A DNA stretch of 64,000 nucleotides, taken from positions 438,769-502,768 of the forward strand of contig NZ_JONM01000002.1 of NCBI RefSeq assembly GCF_000711875.1, in the 5' to 3' direction. Positions 47,572-55,864 of this stretch are shown here, piece after piece; within the stretch, counting starts at the first letter, position 1, and each line of letters begins with the position of its first letter. Under the pieces are notes generated by a model. It ran no database searches and had not been told where the DNA came from. It saw only the letters and a list, made by a program, of their open reading frames with translations. The translations under genes and the position numbers were made by a program. Origin of the DNA: Andreprevotia chitinilytica DSM 18519 (lineage in GTDB: Bacteria > Pseudomonadota > Gammaproteobacteria > Burkholderiales > Chitinibacteraceae).

Positions 47572-48513
47572 GTGTCCAAACCTGATGTGATCGTCACCAG
47601 CCCATTGTTGCCCTCACTGATGGATGCGGTGGAGCGAGACTTCAACGCGCTCAAACTCTGGCTCGCACCGGATCGGGCCGCCTTCTTGCGTGAGCATGCG
47701 GCAACAGCGCGTGGCATTGTCACAACCAGCTTCATGGGGGTGGACGCGGCACTGATGGCCGCTTTACCCAAGCTCGAAATCATCACGAATTTCGGTGTCG
47801 GTTATGACGCTATCGATATCGCTGCTGCCAAGGCACAAGGCGTCGTCGTGACCAACACGCCGGACGTGCTGTGCGAAGGCGTGGCCGACTGTGCGATGGC
47901 GCTGCTGCTGGCGGTATCACACCGTATCTGTGAAGCCGATCGCTACGTGCGTGCCGGGCGCTGGACGAAAGGGACGTTTCCCCTCGGCGTATCGCCGGCC
48001 GGCAAGCTGTGCGGCATCGTGGGCATGGGCGGCATCGGCCGTGCCGTCGCGAAACGGGCTGAAGCATTCGGCATGCGCATTGCTTACCACGGCCCGCGCC
48101 AGAAGGACGATCTTGCTTATCCGTTCTATGCCGATCTGGAGGCGCTGGCCCGCGATGCCGATTACCTTGTGCTCGCGCTGCCCGGTGGTGATGAAACCCG
48201 CCACACCGTCGATGCGCGCATCCTGAAGGCGCTCGGCCCGACCGGTTTCGTGATCAACATCGCACGTGGCTCGGTGATGGACGAAGCGGCGCTGGTCGCT
48301 GCCTTGCAAACCGGTGAATTGGGCGGTGCTGGTCTGGATGTGTTCGAAGACGAACCCAAAGTGCCGGAAGCCTTGTTCAGCATGGACAACGTCGTGCTGT
48401 TGCCCCATATCGGCAGCGCAACGCACGAAACCCGCAAGGCCATGGGGGATTTGACCTTTGCCAATCTAAAGGCGTGGTTTGCGGGTGAGCCGGTGCTGAC
48501 GCGGGTGGTTTGA
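47572..48513 (+). CDS. D-2-hydroxyacid dehydrogenase (NAD(P)-binding)
   Basis: A 313-residue enzyme. The nucleotide-binding motif GIVGMGGIGRAVAKRAEAFGM is intact, ITNFGVGYDAIDIAAAKAQGVVVTNTPDV marks the family, and the catalytic Arg, Glu and His are in INIARGSVMDEAAL, DVFEDEP and LLPHIGSAT. It probably reduces glyoxylate, hydroxypyruvate or another 2-ketoacid. The start is GTG at 47572, with AAGGAGG 6-12 nt upstream. It is likely cotranscribed with the MFS gene, which could move the substrate or product. Confidence 0.93.
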   Translation: MSKPDVIVTSPLLPSLMDAVERDFNALKLWLAPDRAAFLREHAATARGIVTTSFMGVDAALMAALPKLEIITNFGVGYDAIDIAAAKAQGVVVTNTPDVLCEGVADCAMALLLAVSHRICEADRYVRAGRWTKGTFPLGVSPAGKLCGIVGMGGIGRAVAKRAEAFGMRIAYHGPRQKDDLAYPFYADLEALARDADYLVLALPGGDETRHTVDARILKALGPTGFVINIARGSVMDEAALVAALQTGELGGAGLDVFEDEPKVPEALFSMDNVVLLPHIGSATHETRKAMGDLTFANLKAWFAGEPVLTRVV

Positions 48514-48543
48514 TCAGGTGATTTGATTGGGGGGAGGGTGCGG

Positions 48544-49290
48544 TTACTCAAGAAACCGCGCCTGCCAGCCCAAGAACAACTGGTACGCATGCGCCGAATA
48601 ACTTTCGCGATCCGCGAAGTCTGCCGGGTTCAGCGGATCGAACACGTGGTAATTCGCGGTGTGATTCGGGGCGGTCATGATGGTGCGGATTTTCTGCAAT
48701 AACGTCTCGCCCTGCCCCCATTCGAATGCCTCTTGCGCTTCGTAATGCAGAAACACCGGCACGATGGGCACGCCGGTTTCCAGCGAGACCGTGAAAGCGC
48801 CATAGAGAAACTTCTCCCACAGTCGTCGACCTTTGCAGCCGCCTTCCGGGTACAGGGCGATATTCTTGCCGGCCTGCACGCTATCGATCATGGCGTGCAA
48901 GGCCTCTTGGCGAGAGCCTTTGCTGGCTCGTTGCACGAACAAGGTGCCGGCGGCGACAGCGATGCGGCCGACGAACCACCAATCGCGCACTTCTTCTTTC
49001 GCAAGGCTCGATACCGGAAACAAGGCCGGGATGCCGACGTCTTCAAAGGCCGAGGGGTGATTGGCGATCAGGATGTAATGTTCGGGCAGCGGTTTGGTGT
49101 TGTGCTGATGCAGATGCAGATCGACGCCAAGTGCCCGCACGAAACAGCGGCACCAGACGTGAAACAGGTGCGGATACCAGCCCCCGAGCCACGCCATTGG
49201 CAACCGCGCCAGCAGCATCATGGCCAGCGTGAAGGCGGTCAGGTCGAGCCAAGCAAGTAGTTGTTTCAGGTGGCGCAGCAAAGAAAGCAT
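48544..49290 (-). CDS. Lysophospholipid acyltransferase family protein (PlsC-like)
   Basis: A 248-residue membrane-associated acyltransferase. An N-terminal hydrophobic segment (about 15-40) precedes the NHPSAFED motif (NHx4D catalytic pair), and ALYPEGGCKGRR provides the second substrate-binding block. Members acylate lysophosphatidic acid or other lysolipids at the inner membrane. The sequence is more divergent than canonical PlsC, so it is probably a secondary family member. It is convergent with the dehydrogenase gene. Confidence 0.88.
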   Translation of the reverse strand: MLSLLRHLKQLLAWLDLTAFTLAMMLLARLPMAWLGGWYPHLFHVWCRCFVRALGVDLHLHQHNTKPLPEHYILIANHPSAFEDVGIPALFPVSSLAKEEVRDWWFVGRIAVAAGTLFVQRASKGSRQEALHAMIDSVQAGKNIALYPEGGCKGRRLWEKFLYGAFTVSLETGVPIVPVFLHYEAQEAFEWGQGETLLQKIRTIMTAPNHTANYHVFDPLNPADFADRESYSAHAYQLFLGWQARFLE

Positions 49291-49335
49291 GGGGCATCCG
49301 GACTGGTGGCTCTCGATTCAGCTTACGCGTAATGC

Positions 49336-49812
49336 CTAAATGCTGCCGTTTTGCGATTTGCGCCGCCGGCCCATGCGGATGTGCCAATACAAAACCGGTA
49401 GTGCGATACCGCCCACCATCCAATGCAGCCATTCGGTTGATTGCCGTAATTGCTCGCCATCGAAGTAATAAAGGCCATAGCCCGTTAGCGCCAGCAGTGA
49501 ACAGCTGACAGCGATCACGCTGCCGCTCCAGCGATTTCGCCGGATATGCCACGCATGCAGAATATGGCTGTACAACAGCGAGCCGGCGAAATAGGTCAGC
49601 AACAATGCTGCTGCTCCGTGGACTTTCATGCTCCAGGGGAGGAGCGGGCTGGGCGTGAACGCCATCTCGGCACCCGCAAAGAAATGCAGATAAAGCCAGA
49701 CCGAGCCACTGATCAACAAGATGGCAAACAATGCGTAAATCAGGCGTCTGCGCTTGTCGCCGATGCGGATGGTCGGCAATAGATGGGATGGACGTTTCGG
49801 AGCTTTGTTCAT
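49336..49812 (-). CDS. Small four-helix membrane protein with His pairs, flavinylation-locus member
   Basis: A 158-residue inner-membrane protein with four predicted helices (about 24-46, 62-83, 95-116, 127-146). Seven His lie in or near the helices: His43, His65, His83, His86, His89, His130 and His144. His130 and His144 are separated by 13 residues on one helix, the spacing of bis-heme b-type cytochromes. It resembles DUF4405-like or ferric-reductase-like heme proteins, but I cannot assign it firmly. It overlaps apbE by 4 nt (ATGA) and is last in a run from the porin through the FMN-binding protein and ApbE. It may pass electrons between quinones and the flavinylated protein. Confidence 0.82.
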   Translation of the reverse strand: MNKAPKRPSHLLPTIRIGDKRRRLIYALFAILLISGSVWLYLHFFAGAEMAFTPSPLLPWSMKVHGAAALLLTYFAGSLLYSHILHAWHIRRNRWSGSVIAVSCSLLALTGYGLYYFDGEQLRQSTEWLHWMVGGIALPVLYWHIRMGRRRKSQNGSI

Positions 49813-50678
49813 GACGGGGAGGGGGCGTGAAAAGCGGCGACCCGCGCATGATAGCGAGCCAGCATCGGATGCTCAGGATTTTCTGATGACAACACGATCT
49901 TGGTGAGGGCATCCGCATGCATGCAGCTCGGCGCGACGATGGTGACACCGCAATTGCGCCGCAATGGCATACCGCTCTGACCTTGCAACAGCGTCGGGGC
50001 GTGCTGCTGGTCTGCTGGGGTCAAGCCGTTGCTGGCCGATGACGCCAAGGCGGCGTTATCCAACGGGTAGGTCTCGGTCAGCCGGGCCGGATTACCCGGG
50101 TGGCGCAAATGGATCGGCAGCGGCCCTTGGCCGATGTGGCGCAAATCCCCACCGGCGTTCACGCAAGCTTGTTCCAGCGGGTATTGGCCAAGCGCTTCAA
50201 TGGCGAGATCTACCGCGTAGCCCTTGGCAATACCGCCCAGATCGAGCCACGCGAACTGGCGCTTGCTGACGTGGTTCCCGAAAAAATCCAGCAACGGCCA
50301 AACGACATGCTGTTCCACCGTTCGCTTGCCAACGTGAGGTGGCGGGTTAAGCGTCGGATGTGGCAGTTGGCCACTGGCAACCAATCGGTGCGCCAGCGCC
50401 GGGTTGAAAGCCGCAGCCGATTCAATCGCCAGGGTCTGGGCGGCTTGCAGTACGTGGCAGGTACGCGGATCGAGCAGCACGGTTTGGTTAGGCGCAGCTT
50501 GATTGAGCCGGCTCAAATCGCTGGCCGGGTCGTGAAAGCTCATCAGCCGATGCACATCGGCGATGCATGCAAATGCGGCCTCGCTGGCTTGCTGGGCGAG
50601 TTGTGCGTCGGCGCAATGCATGCTGATTTCGACCAGCGTGCCAAGCCAGGGCTGCGCGCGTCGGAAGTGCGAGGTCAT
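49809..50678 (-). CDS. apbE: FAD:protein FMN transferase
   Basis: A 289-residue ApbE, which attaches FMN from FAD to a Thr or Ser of a target protein. Motifs: QPWLGTLVEI at the start, MSFHDPASDLSRLN (usual M-S-x-Y/F), DLGGIAKGYAVDLA, and ACVNAGGDLRHIG. No signal peptide or lipobox is visible at the chosen ATG (50678), and the in-frame extension upstream is not hydrophobic, whereas many ApbE proteins are exported. It lies 16 nt downstream of the FMN-binding protein gene, its probable substrate, and overlaps the next gene. Confidence 0.93.
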   Translation of the reverse strand: MTSHFRRAQPWLGTLVEISMHCADAQLAQQASEAAFACIADVHRLMSFHDPASDLSRLNQAAPNQTVLLDPRTCHVLQAAQTLAIESAAAFNPALAHRLVASGQLPHPTLNPPPHVGKRTVEQHVVWPLLDFFGNHVSKRQFAWLDLGGIAKGYAVDLAIEALGQYPLEQACVNAGGDLRHIGQGPLPIHLRHPGNPARLTETYPLDNAALASSASNGLTPADQQHAPTLLQGQSGMPLRRNCGVTIVAPSCMHADALTKIVLSSENPEHPMLARYHARVAAFHAPSPS

Positions 50679-50694
50679 TCGATGGCCCGAGGAC

Positions 50695-51255
50695 TCAAGC
50701 GTGCACCAAGGCCAGCTGTGCCCACGTGGCGATGCGTCGCACACCGTCGGTGAGATGGGTGCAGGACAAAGTGGCGCCGCTGATGTTGGCGATGTCGTCG
50801 CCGATACGTAGCGGCGCTTTGGCGCTCTTGCCGACAAACTGGTTGCGCCAAGCCTGATTGCGTACTTCAAAGCCGTGGCTTTCGCGATAGGCGAGGATCT
50901 CGACGCTGCGGATGGTGGCATCGGTATTCAAGGCGACGGCGTAGCTGATCAATTCGAACTTGCCCAGTACCGCATCGGTTACTACGTAGCCGAGCACCGT
51001 ATCACCCTTCTTTGCCTGCCACACCACCCAGCCGGCCGGCCGCAGCGGCCCACCGGCCTTGGCTTCAATGGCTTTTTGCTGATCGGCGCTCATGTGCAGC
51101 GGATAGGGGGCGAATTCGGTGGCATCGGCGAACATCAGTTTTTTCGCATCGGCGATGGATAGGTAATCTGCCGCGTATACCTGCGTGACGACCAAACCGG
51201 CCGATGCAGCAGCAGCTGCACAAATCACGACTGCAGGAATCGAGTGGTAACGCAT
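50695..51255 (-). CDS. Exported FMN-binding domain protein, probable ApbE substrate
   Basis: A 186-residue protein. A signal peptide (about 1-29, ending VYAA) is followed by an FMN-binding domain, whose C-terminal block IANISGATLSC contains Ser159-Gly160-Ala161-Thr162; Thr162 is the expected FMN attachment site. The Asp often found three residues before the Ser is Ala here. The domain is like those of NqrC, RnfG and NosR type. It is expected in the periplasm as a covalent flavoprotein that shuttles electrons. It lies between a porin gene (96 nt upstream) and apbE. Confidence 0.92.
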   Translation of the reverse strand: MRYHSIPAVVICAAAAASAGLVVTQVYAADYLSIADAKKLMFADATEFAPYPLHMSADQQKAIEAKAGGPLRPAGWVVWQAKKGDTVLGYVVTDAVLGKFELISYAVALNTDATIRSVEILAYRESHGFEVRNQAWRNQFVGKSAKAPLRIGDDIANISGATLSCTHLTDGVRRIATWAQLALVHA

Positions 51256-51351
51256 GGGTGAGTGTCCGTATTCAATCCGTATTCAATCAATTCAGGAAAG
51301 CAGAAAGGGCGGCTTACTTCGCCACCCGTCCACGATGCAATGACTGCGTAA

Positions 51352-52749
51352 TCAGAATTCCACGCCCAAGCCCAAATCAAAGCGCGAGAAGTCTTTGTTG
51401 ATGCGGAAGTTCTGGTAATCCGCCTTCAGCACCACATTCGGATTCAAATAGAAGTTGGCCCCGATGGTGTAAACCGTGTCATGCGTTTGCGGCAAGAAAT
51501 CCAGACCCGGCAAGGGTTGTGCCGGCGTAGTGCTGGTTCCGGCCGGAATGCCTTCGTACTTGGCGCCCATATCGTAGTGCTCTGCCCGCACAAATGGGCT
51601 CAGACGATAATCGCCATTTTGCCAGGCGTTGTAGGCGGCTTGCAGGTAATAGCCATAAAACTCAGCTGGCAAGGGGTTGGGCGAGCCGGGGAATTGTGCA
51701 TTGGCATCTGCGGTGTGTGAGAACGAACCATGCGCATAAAGGGCCGAGATATCCCATTTCCCCGGATTCCAACGGCCGTGCGCTTCCCATAGCAGAACGC
51801 GTTCGTTATCCGGGATATTGGTTTGATTGCGCACCACGCCGCCAGTAAAGATCGAGCCGCCGATCAACAGGCTGGGGATACCTGAGTAATTCACCGAAAC
51901 GTATTGAGACAGATGCTGCGCGTTGGCGAAAGCCATTTCCTGGTGGGTGGCTTGCATCGGTGCAATCGCGCTGGTCTGTAATTCAAGCGCCGTGGTGTAT
52001 GGCGCTTTTTGCGGCGTGAAATTCCACTTGGACAGATCCAGCCCGGTCGTAAGGCCGGCATTCCAGTTGAAACCGTTGTCGGTATTGCCATGCAGCGCCA
52101 GGCCACCTTCACGCCATGTGCTTGGGATGATCAGTGTTTCAACGAAATTGCGTTGTACGCCGTAATAATGCGTCGGTTCGTGCGACTCGTTCAACAGGCC
52201 GGATGGAATCAGGAACAGGCCGGCTTGCAGCGAAGCCCAATCGGTCAACTTGTGATCGACGTAAAACTGCTCGACTTCGAATTCGCCCACATCGCTTGAT
52301 GAGGTGACGGCATGTTCGATTTCGAATTCCGAATTGAAGCGGGTACGGTCATTGAATTGATAGCCGAAACCAAAGACGGCGCGTGCCAGATCGGCCTGCG
52401 TTTTATCGGAATGCTTGGTCGGATGGTTGTAGTACAGCTCGCCATAGCCCCAGATATCCAGATTTGCCAGTGCACTGGGTTTGGCTGCGATTTGGGTTTG
52501 GGTATCTTGTACTGCTTGCAGTTGCGTTTGTTGTTGCGCGACCTGCTGTTTTTGCTCTGCTTGCTGATTGACCAGTGTCGTATTCTGCGCTTTGAGTTCC
52601 TGTAATTGCGATTTCAGCAGTTGCAGCTCTTGCGCCATATTGTCGATTTTTTGTTCCAGCAATTGCTGCGAGGTATCGGCCAGCGCCAGGCTGCTGCTGG
52701 AAAGCGCCATTGCCGCCAGCAAGGCACGCGAAGTACGTTGTGTTTTCAT
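51352..52749 (-). CDS. Outer-membrane beta-barrel porin with N-terminal coiled coil
   Basis: A 465-residue exported protein. The signal peptide (about 1-24, ending SLALA) is followed by a coiled-coil segment (about 26-88, rich in Gln and Leu), a short linker and a beta-barrel of the OprP/Porin_O-like type from about 95, with alternating aromatic strands and a final Phe (LGLGVEF), as needed for Bam recognition. Segments such as DIWGYGELYYNHP and FVETLIIPSTWREGGLALHG are porin-like. The solute is unknown; it is upstream of the FMN-binding protein, apbE and heme-like membrane genes and is presumably linked to their function. Confidence 0.88.
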   Translation of the reverse strand: MKTQRTSRALLAAMALSSSSLALADTSQQLLEQKIDNMAQELQLLKSQLQELKAQNTTLVNQQAEQKQQVAQQQTQLQAVQDTQTQIAAKPSALANLDIWGYGELYYNHPTKHSDKTQADLARAVFGFGYQFNDRTRFNSEFEIEHAVTSSSDVGEFEVEQFYVDHKLTDWASLQAGLFLIPSGLLNESHEPTHYYGVQRNFVETLIIPSTWREGGLALHGNTDNGFNWNAGLTTGLDLSKWNFTPQKAPYTTALELQTSAIAPMQATHQEMAFANAQHLSQYVSVNYSGIPSLLIGGSIFTGGVVRNQTNIPDNERVLLWEAHGRWNPGKWDISALYAHGSFSHTADANAQFPGSPNPLPAEFYGYYLQAAYNAWQNGDYRLSPFVRAEHYDMGAKYEGIPAGTSTTPAQPLPGLDFLPQTHDTVYTIGANFYLNPNVVLKADYQNFRINKDFSRFDLGLGVEF

Positions 52750-52796
52750 TGTTTGCTCTCTCAGGTTTGATTCGACTGCTTCTGTGGTTTTGTTTT

Positions 52797-52847
52797 GATA
52801 TGAATGAGAATTTTTCGCAAATGCTATTGGGATTGGTTCTCATCATC
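52797..52847. promoter_or_regulatory. Inverted ATGAGAA repeat upstream of the porin, Fur-like
   Basis: ATGAGAA (52804-52810) and TTCTCAT (52837-52843) form an inverted pair 26 nt apart, inside GATATGAATGAGAAT and TTGGTTCTCATCATC. Both halves resemble Fur half-sites (the GAGAAT/ATTCTC type). The site is 48-98 nt upstream of the porin start, a plausible place for control of the whole locus by iron. A single tight 19-bp Fur box is not present. Confidence 0.4.
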
Positions 52848-53034
52848 AAACAATGAAATGTAAGGTTATGTACGCGTCATTTTTGCAGCCGGATGGCGCG
52901 GAAGCGGCTTGCGGCTCATGTAGGAAGGCTGCTGCTGGCCGAGTGCGAGAGCGCTTGAGGCCGGGCTTGTGCGGGGAGGGGGATCAAGCAACGCCGAGGT
53001 TGGCGCCGATGGGGTCTGGAGAGGGGAGGGGGCA

Positions 53035-53064
53035 GGCTTGCCGAGTAGATTAGCTCGGCAAGCC
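53035..53064 (-). terminator. Hairpin after pstB
   Basis: GGCTTGCCGAG (53035-53045) and its exact complement (53054-53064) enclose an 8-nt loop, 20 nt beyond the pstB stop. There is no T-run, so it may stabilise the 3' end rather than terminate. Confidence 0.55.
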
Positions 53065-53084
53065 GTGATTGCGAGGAGTCTGGA

Positions 53085-53858
53085 TCAGCCGAACTTGCCG
53101 GTGATGTAGTCTTCCGTCGCTTTTTGCTTCGGCGTGGTGAAGATGCTGTCGGTCTCGCCCACTTCGATCAGCTCGCCCAGATACATGTAGGCGGTGAAGT
53201 CGGACACCCGCGCAGCCTGCTGCATGTTGTGGGTGACGATGGCGATGGTGTAGTCACGCTTCAACTCGTGCACCAGTTCTTCGACGTGGGCGGTCGAGAT
53301 CGGGTCGAGCGCGGAGGTCGGTTCATCCAGCAGCAGGATTTCCGGCTTGACCGAGACGGCACGGGCAATACACAACCGTTGTTGCTGACCGCCAGAGAGG
53401 CCCAAGCCCGATTGCTTGAGCTTGTCCTTCACTTCGTTCCACAGCGCAGCTTTTTGCAGTGCCCATTCCACGCGGTCGTCCATTTCGGACTTCGGCAGCG
53501 TTTCGTACAGATTCACGCCAAAGGCGATGTTGTCGTAGATCGACATCGGGAACGGCGTCGGCTTCTGAAACACCATGCCGACTTTGGCGCGCAGCATGTT
53601 CAGGTCGATGCCGGCATTGAGGATGTTCTTGCCGTTGAGGATGATCTCGCCCTCGGCGCGCAGCTTGGGGTAGAGGTCATACATGCGGTTGAAGGTGCGC
53701 AACAGTGTCGATTTGCCGCAGCCGGACGGCCCGATGAAGGCGGTGACCTTGCCTTCGAGGATGTCGAGGTTGATGTTCTTCAGCGCGTGGAAATTGCCGT
53801 AATAGAAATTAAGGTTCTTGACGACCAGCTTGGCGTTTTGGTTCACGGGTTGGCTCAT
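53085..53858 (-). CDS. pstB: Phosphate ABC transporter ATP-binding protein
   Basis: A 257-residue PstB, the ATPase of the high-affinity phosphate importer. Walker [10 protein letters not shown], the PstB-specific [16 protein letters not shown], signature LSGGQQQR, Walker [17 protein letters not shown] and the H-loop IVTHNMQQA are all present. It is the last pst gene here; no phoU or phoBR follows before the next locus. Confidence 0.97.
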   Translation of the reverse strand: MSQPVNQNAKLVVKNLNFYYGNFHALKNINLDILEGKVTAFIGPSGCGKSTLLRTFNRMYDLYPKLRAEGEIILNGKNILNAGIDLNMLRAKVGMVFQKPTPFPMSIYDNIAFGVNLYETLPKSEMDDRVEWALQKAALWNEVKDKLKQSGLGLSGGQQQRLCIARAVSVKPEILLLDEPTSALDPISTAHVEELVHELKRDYTIAIVTHNMQQAARVSDFTAYMYLGELIEVGETDSIFTTPKQKATEDYITGKFG

Positions 53859-53885
53859 GGGGGGGCAGAGTCCTGTTTATTCGGG

Positions 53886-54722
53886 TCAGTGTTGGCTCGA
53901 AGGGCGAACCAGGATGCGGGCAACGACGTTCAAGCCAAGTACGAACAGGCCGATCAGCAAGGAGCCGGCCCAAGCCAGCGTGTGCCAGTCTTCGTACGGT
54001 GCCATCGCGAACTGGAAGATCACCACTGGCAGGTTGGCCATCGGCTGATTCATGTTCGAGTAGAACTGGTTGTTGAGCGCGGTGAACAGCAGCGGGGCGG
54101 TTTCGCCGGCAATGCGCGCGACGGCCAGCAAGATGCCGGTGAGTACGCCGGCCTGGGCTGAGCGCAAGGTGATGAACAGCGTCATCTTCCATTGCGGTGC
54201 GCCGAGTGCATACGCGGCTTCGCGCATGCTGTTCGGCACCAGTTTCAGCATGTTCTCCGTCGTGCGCACGACCACCGGGATGACCAGCAGCGCGAGTGCC
54301 AGCGACCCGGCAATCCCGGAGAAGTGGTTGGTGCGCGTGACATACAACTCGTAAATGAACAGACCGATCACGATGGAGGGCGCGGCGAGCTGGATATCGT
54401 TGATGAAACGGGTTGCCGGTGCCAGCCAGCCGCGCTGGCCGAATTCAGCCAAATAGGTGCCGGCCAGAATGCCGATCGGTGTGCCGATGGCGGTGCCGAC
54501 GGCAGCCATCTGGATGCTGCCGATGATGGCGTTCGACAAGCCGCCCTTGCTGCCCGGAGCCGGTGTGGTTTCGGTAAACAGGCTCAGCGTGAGGCCGCCA
54601 AAGCCGTTCTTGAACAGGGTAAAGAGGATCCACATCAGCCAGACCAAGCCGAACAGCATGGCAGCGATGGAGAGGCCGATGCTGAGTACATTGATGAAGC
54701 GGCGGCGCGCGTAACGGTTCAT
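53886..54722 (-). CDS. pstA: Phosphate ABC transporter permease PstA
   Basis: A 278-residue inner-membrane permease with six helices. The EAA-like coupling loop [30 protein letters not shown] lies at about 168-197, followed by [14 protein letters not shown]. The N-terminus [13 protein letters not shown] matches the family. It lies 27 nt before pstB and 29 nt after pstC. Confidence 0.96.
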   Translation of the reverse strand: MNRYARRRFINVLSIGLSIAAMLFGLVWLMWILFTLFKNGFGGLTLSLFTETTPAPGSKGGLSNAIIGSIQMAAVGTAIGTPIGILAGTYLAEFGQRGWLAPATRFINDIQLAAPSIVIGLFIYELYVTRTNHFSGIAGSLALALLVIPVVVRTTENMLKLVPNSMREAAYALGAPQWKMTLFITLRSAQAGVLTGILLAVARIAGETAPLLFTALNNQFYSNMNQPMANLPVVIFQFAMAPYEDWHTLAWAGSLLIGLFVLGLNVVARILVRPSSQH

Positions 54723-54751
54723 TGTTATTGGTTCTCCGTGGTCAGGCCGGG

Positions 54752-55708
54752 TCAGGAATTCGCGCCTTCGCCTTTTTGCAGGCGCAGCAGCAGGATTTTC
54801 GAGAGCACGAGCACGATGAAGGTGATGACGAACAGCAGCAGGCCCAGATAGATCAGCGAGGCCACGTGCAGGTCGTCGCTGGCCTCGGTGAACTCGTTGG
54901 CCAGCGTGGCGGCGATCGACGTGCCCGGATCGAACAGCGAGTGAATGGTGCTGTGCGAGTTACCGATGACGAAGGTGATTGCCATGGTTTCACCAAGCGC
55001 ACGGCCCAAGCCGAGCATCACACCGCCAACGACGCCGTTCTTGGTGAAGGGCAGCACCACGTTCCACACCACTTCCCAAGTCGTGCAGCCGAGGCCGTAG
55101 GCCGATTCCTTCAGCATGGCCGGCACGACTTCAAACACGTCGCGCATCACCGAAGAGATGTACGGAATGATCATGATCGACAGGATCAGGCCGGAGGTCA
55201 GCATGCCGATGCCCATCGGCGGGCCATCGAACATCGGCCCGAGCAGCGGGATGCCCTGGGTGTGATTTTGCAACCACGGCTGGACGTTATCGGCAAACCA
55301 CGGGGCGAAGACGAAGAGGCCCCACATGCCGTAAATGATCGACGGCACACCAGCCAGTAGCTCGATGGCAATGCCGAAGGGACGGCGTAGCCAGACCGGG
55401 GCGAGTTCGGTGAGGAAGATGGCAATGCCGAAGCTGACCGGCACGGCGATCAGCAAGGCAATGAAAGACGACAGCAGCGTGCCGATGATGGAGTTGCGCC
55501 CACCGAACACGTGTGTCACCGGGTTCCACTGGTCGCCAAGCACGAAGCCGAAGCCGAACTGCTTGATTGACGGCCATGCGCCGATGATCAGGGAAATGAT
55601 GATGCCGACGAGGATCGCCAACACCAGGAATGCAAAGAAACGGGTTGCGCCGCGGAACAGCCAATCTTGTCGCTGTTGTTGTTTGAGTCGCGCTGCATGG
55701 GATGCCAT
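54752..55708 (-). CDS. pstC: Phosphate ABC transporter permease PstC
   Basis: A 318-residue permease, the same length as E. coli PstC (319). The start chosen is the ATG at 55708, where GGCGGAGC precedes it and the protein begins [26 protein letters not shown], as in the family. An in-frame ATG at 55831 would add 41 residues and would place a strong 14-bp hairpin inside the coding sequence, so I consider it wrong. Motifs: [55 protein letters not shown] (coupling loop) and [16 protein letters not shown]. Confidence 0.93.
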   Translation of the reverse strand: MASHAARLKQQQRQDWLFRGATRFFAFLVLAILVGIIISLIIGAWPSIKQFGFGFVLGDQWNPVTHVFGGRNSIIGTLLSSFIALLIAVPVSFGIAIFLTELAPVWLRRPFGIAIELLAGVPSIIYGMWGLFVFAPWFADNVQPWLQNHTQGIPLLGPMFDGPPMGIGMLTSGLILSIMIIPYISSVMRDVFEVVPAMLKESAYGLGCTTWEVVWNVVLPFTKNGVVGGVMLGLGRALGETMAITFVIGNSHSTIHSLFDPGTSIAATLANEFTEASDDLHVASLIYLGLLLFVITFIVLVLSKILLLRLQKGEGANS

Positions 55709-55782
55709 TAAATGCTCCGCCGAAAGACCGGGAGACGAGGACGCCGAATTGCGCCGCTTATTATTGCTGGGGCTGATTTGCA

Positions 55783-55815
55783 AACCAACAGGAGCCACGA
55801 GGGCTCCTGTTGGTT
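55783..55815 (-). terminator. Strong hairpin between pstS and pstC
   Basis: AACCAACAGGAGCC (55783-55796) and its exact complement (55802-55815) enclose a 5-nt loop, in the 156-nt space between the pstS stop and the likely pstC start. With only a short T-run after it, it may act as a partial terminator or a 3' stabiliser giving excess pstS mRNA over pstCAB. Confidence 0.75.
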
Positions 55816-55864
55816 GTTCCGGTTTAGACATCCGATTGTATGACAGCTGGATGCCGGACCGCGA

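Noticed and set aside
52853-53053. A 66-codon ORF between the porin and pstB
   Set aside because: No ribosome site, odd composition, and it overlaps the hairpin after pstB.
55709-55831. N-terminal extension of PstC
   Set aside because: It contains a perfect 14-bp hairpin and lacks family similarity; the ATG at 55708 has a good ribosome site and gives the standard length.
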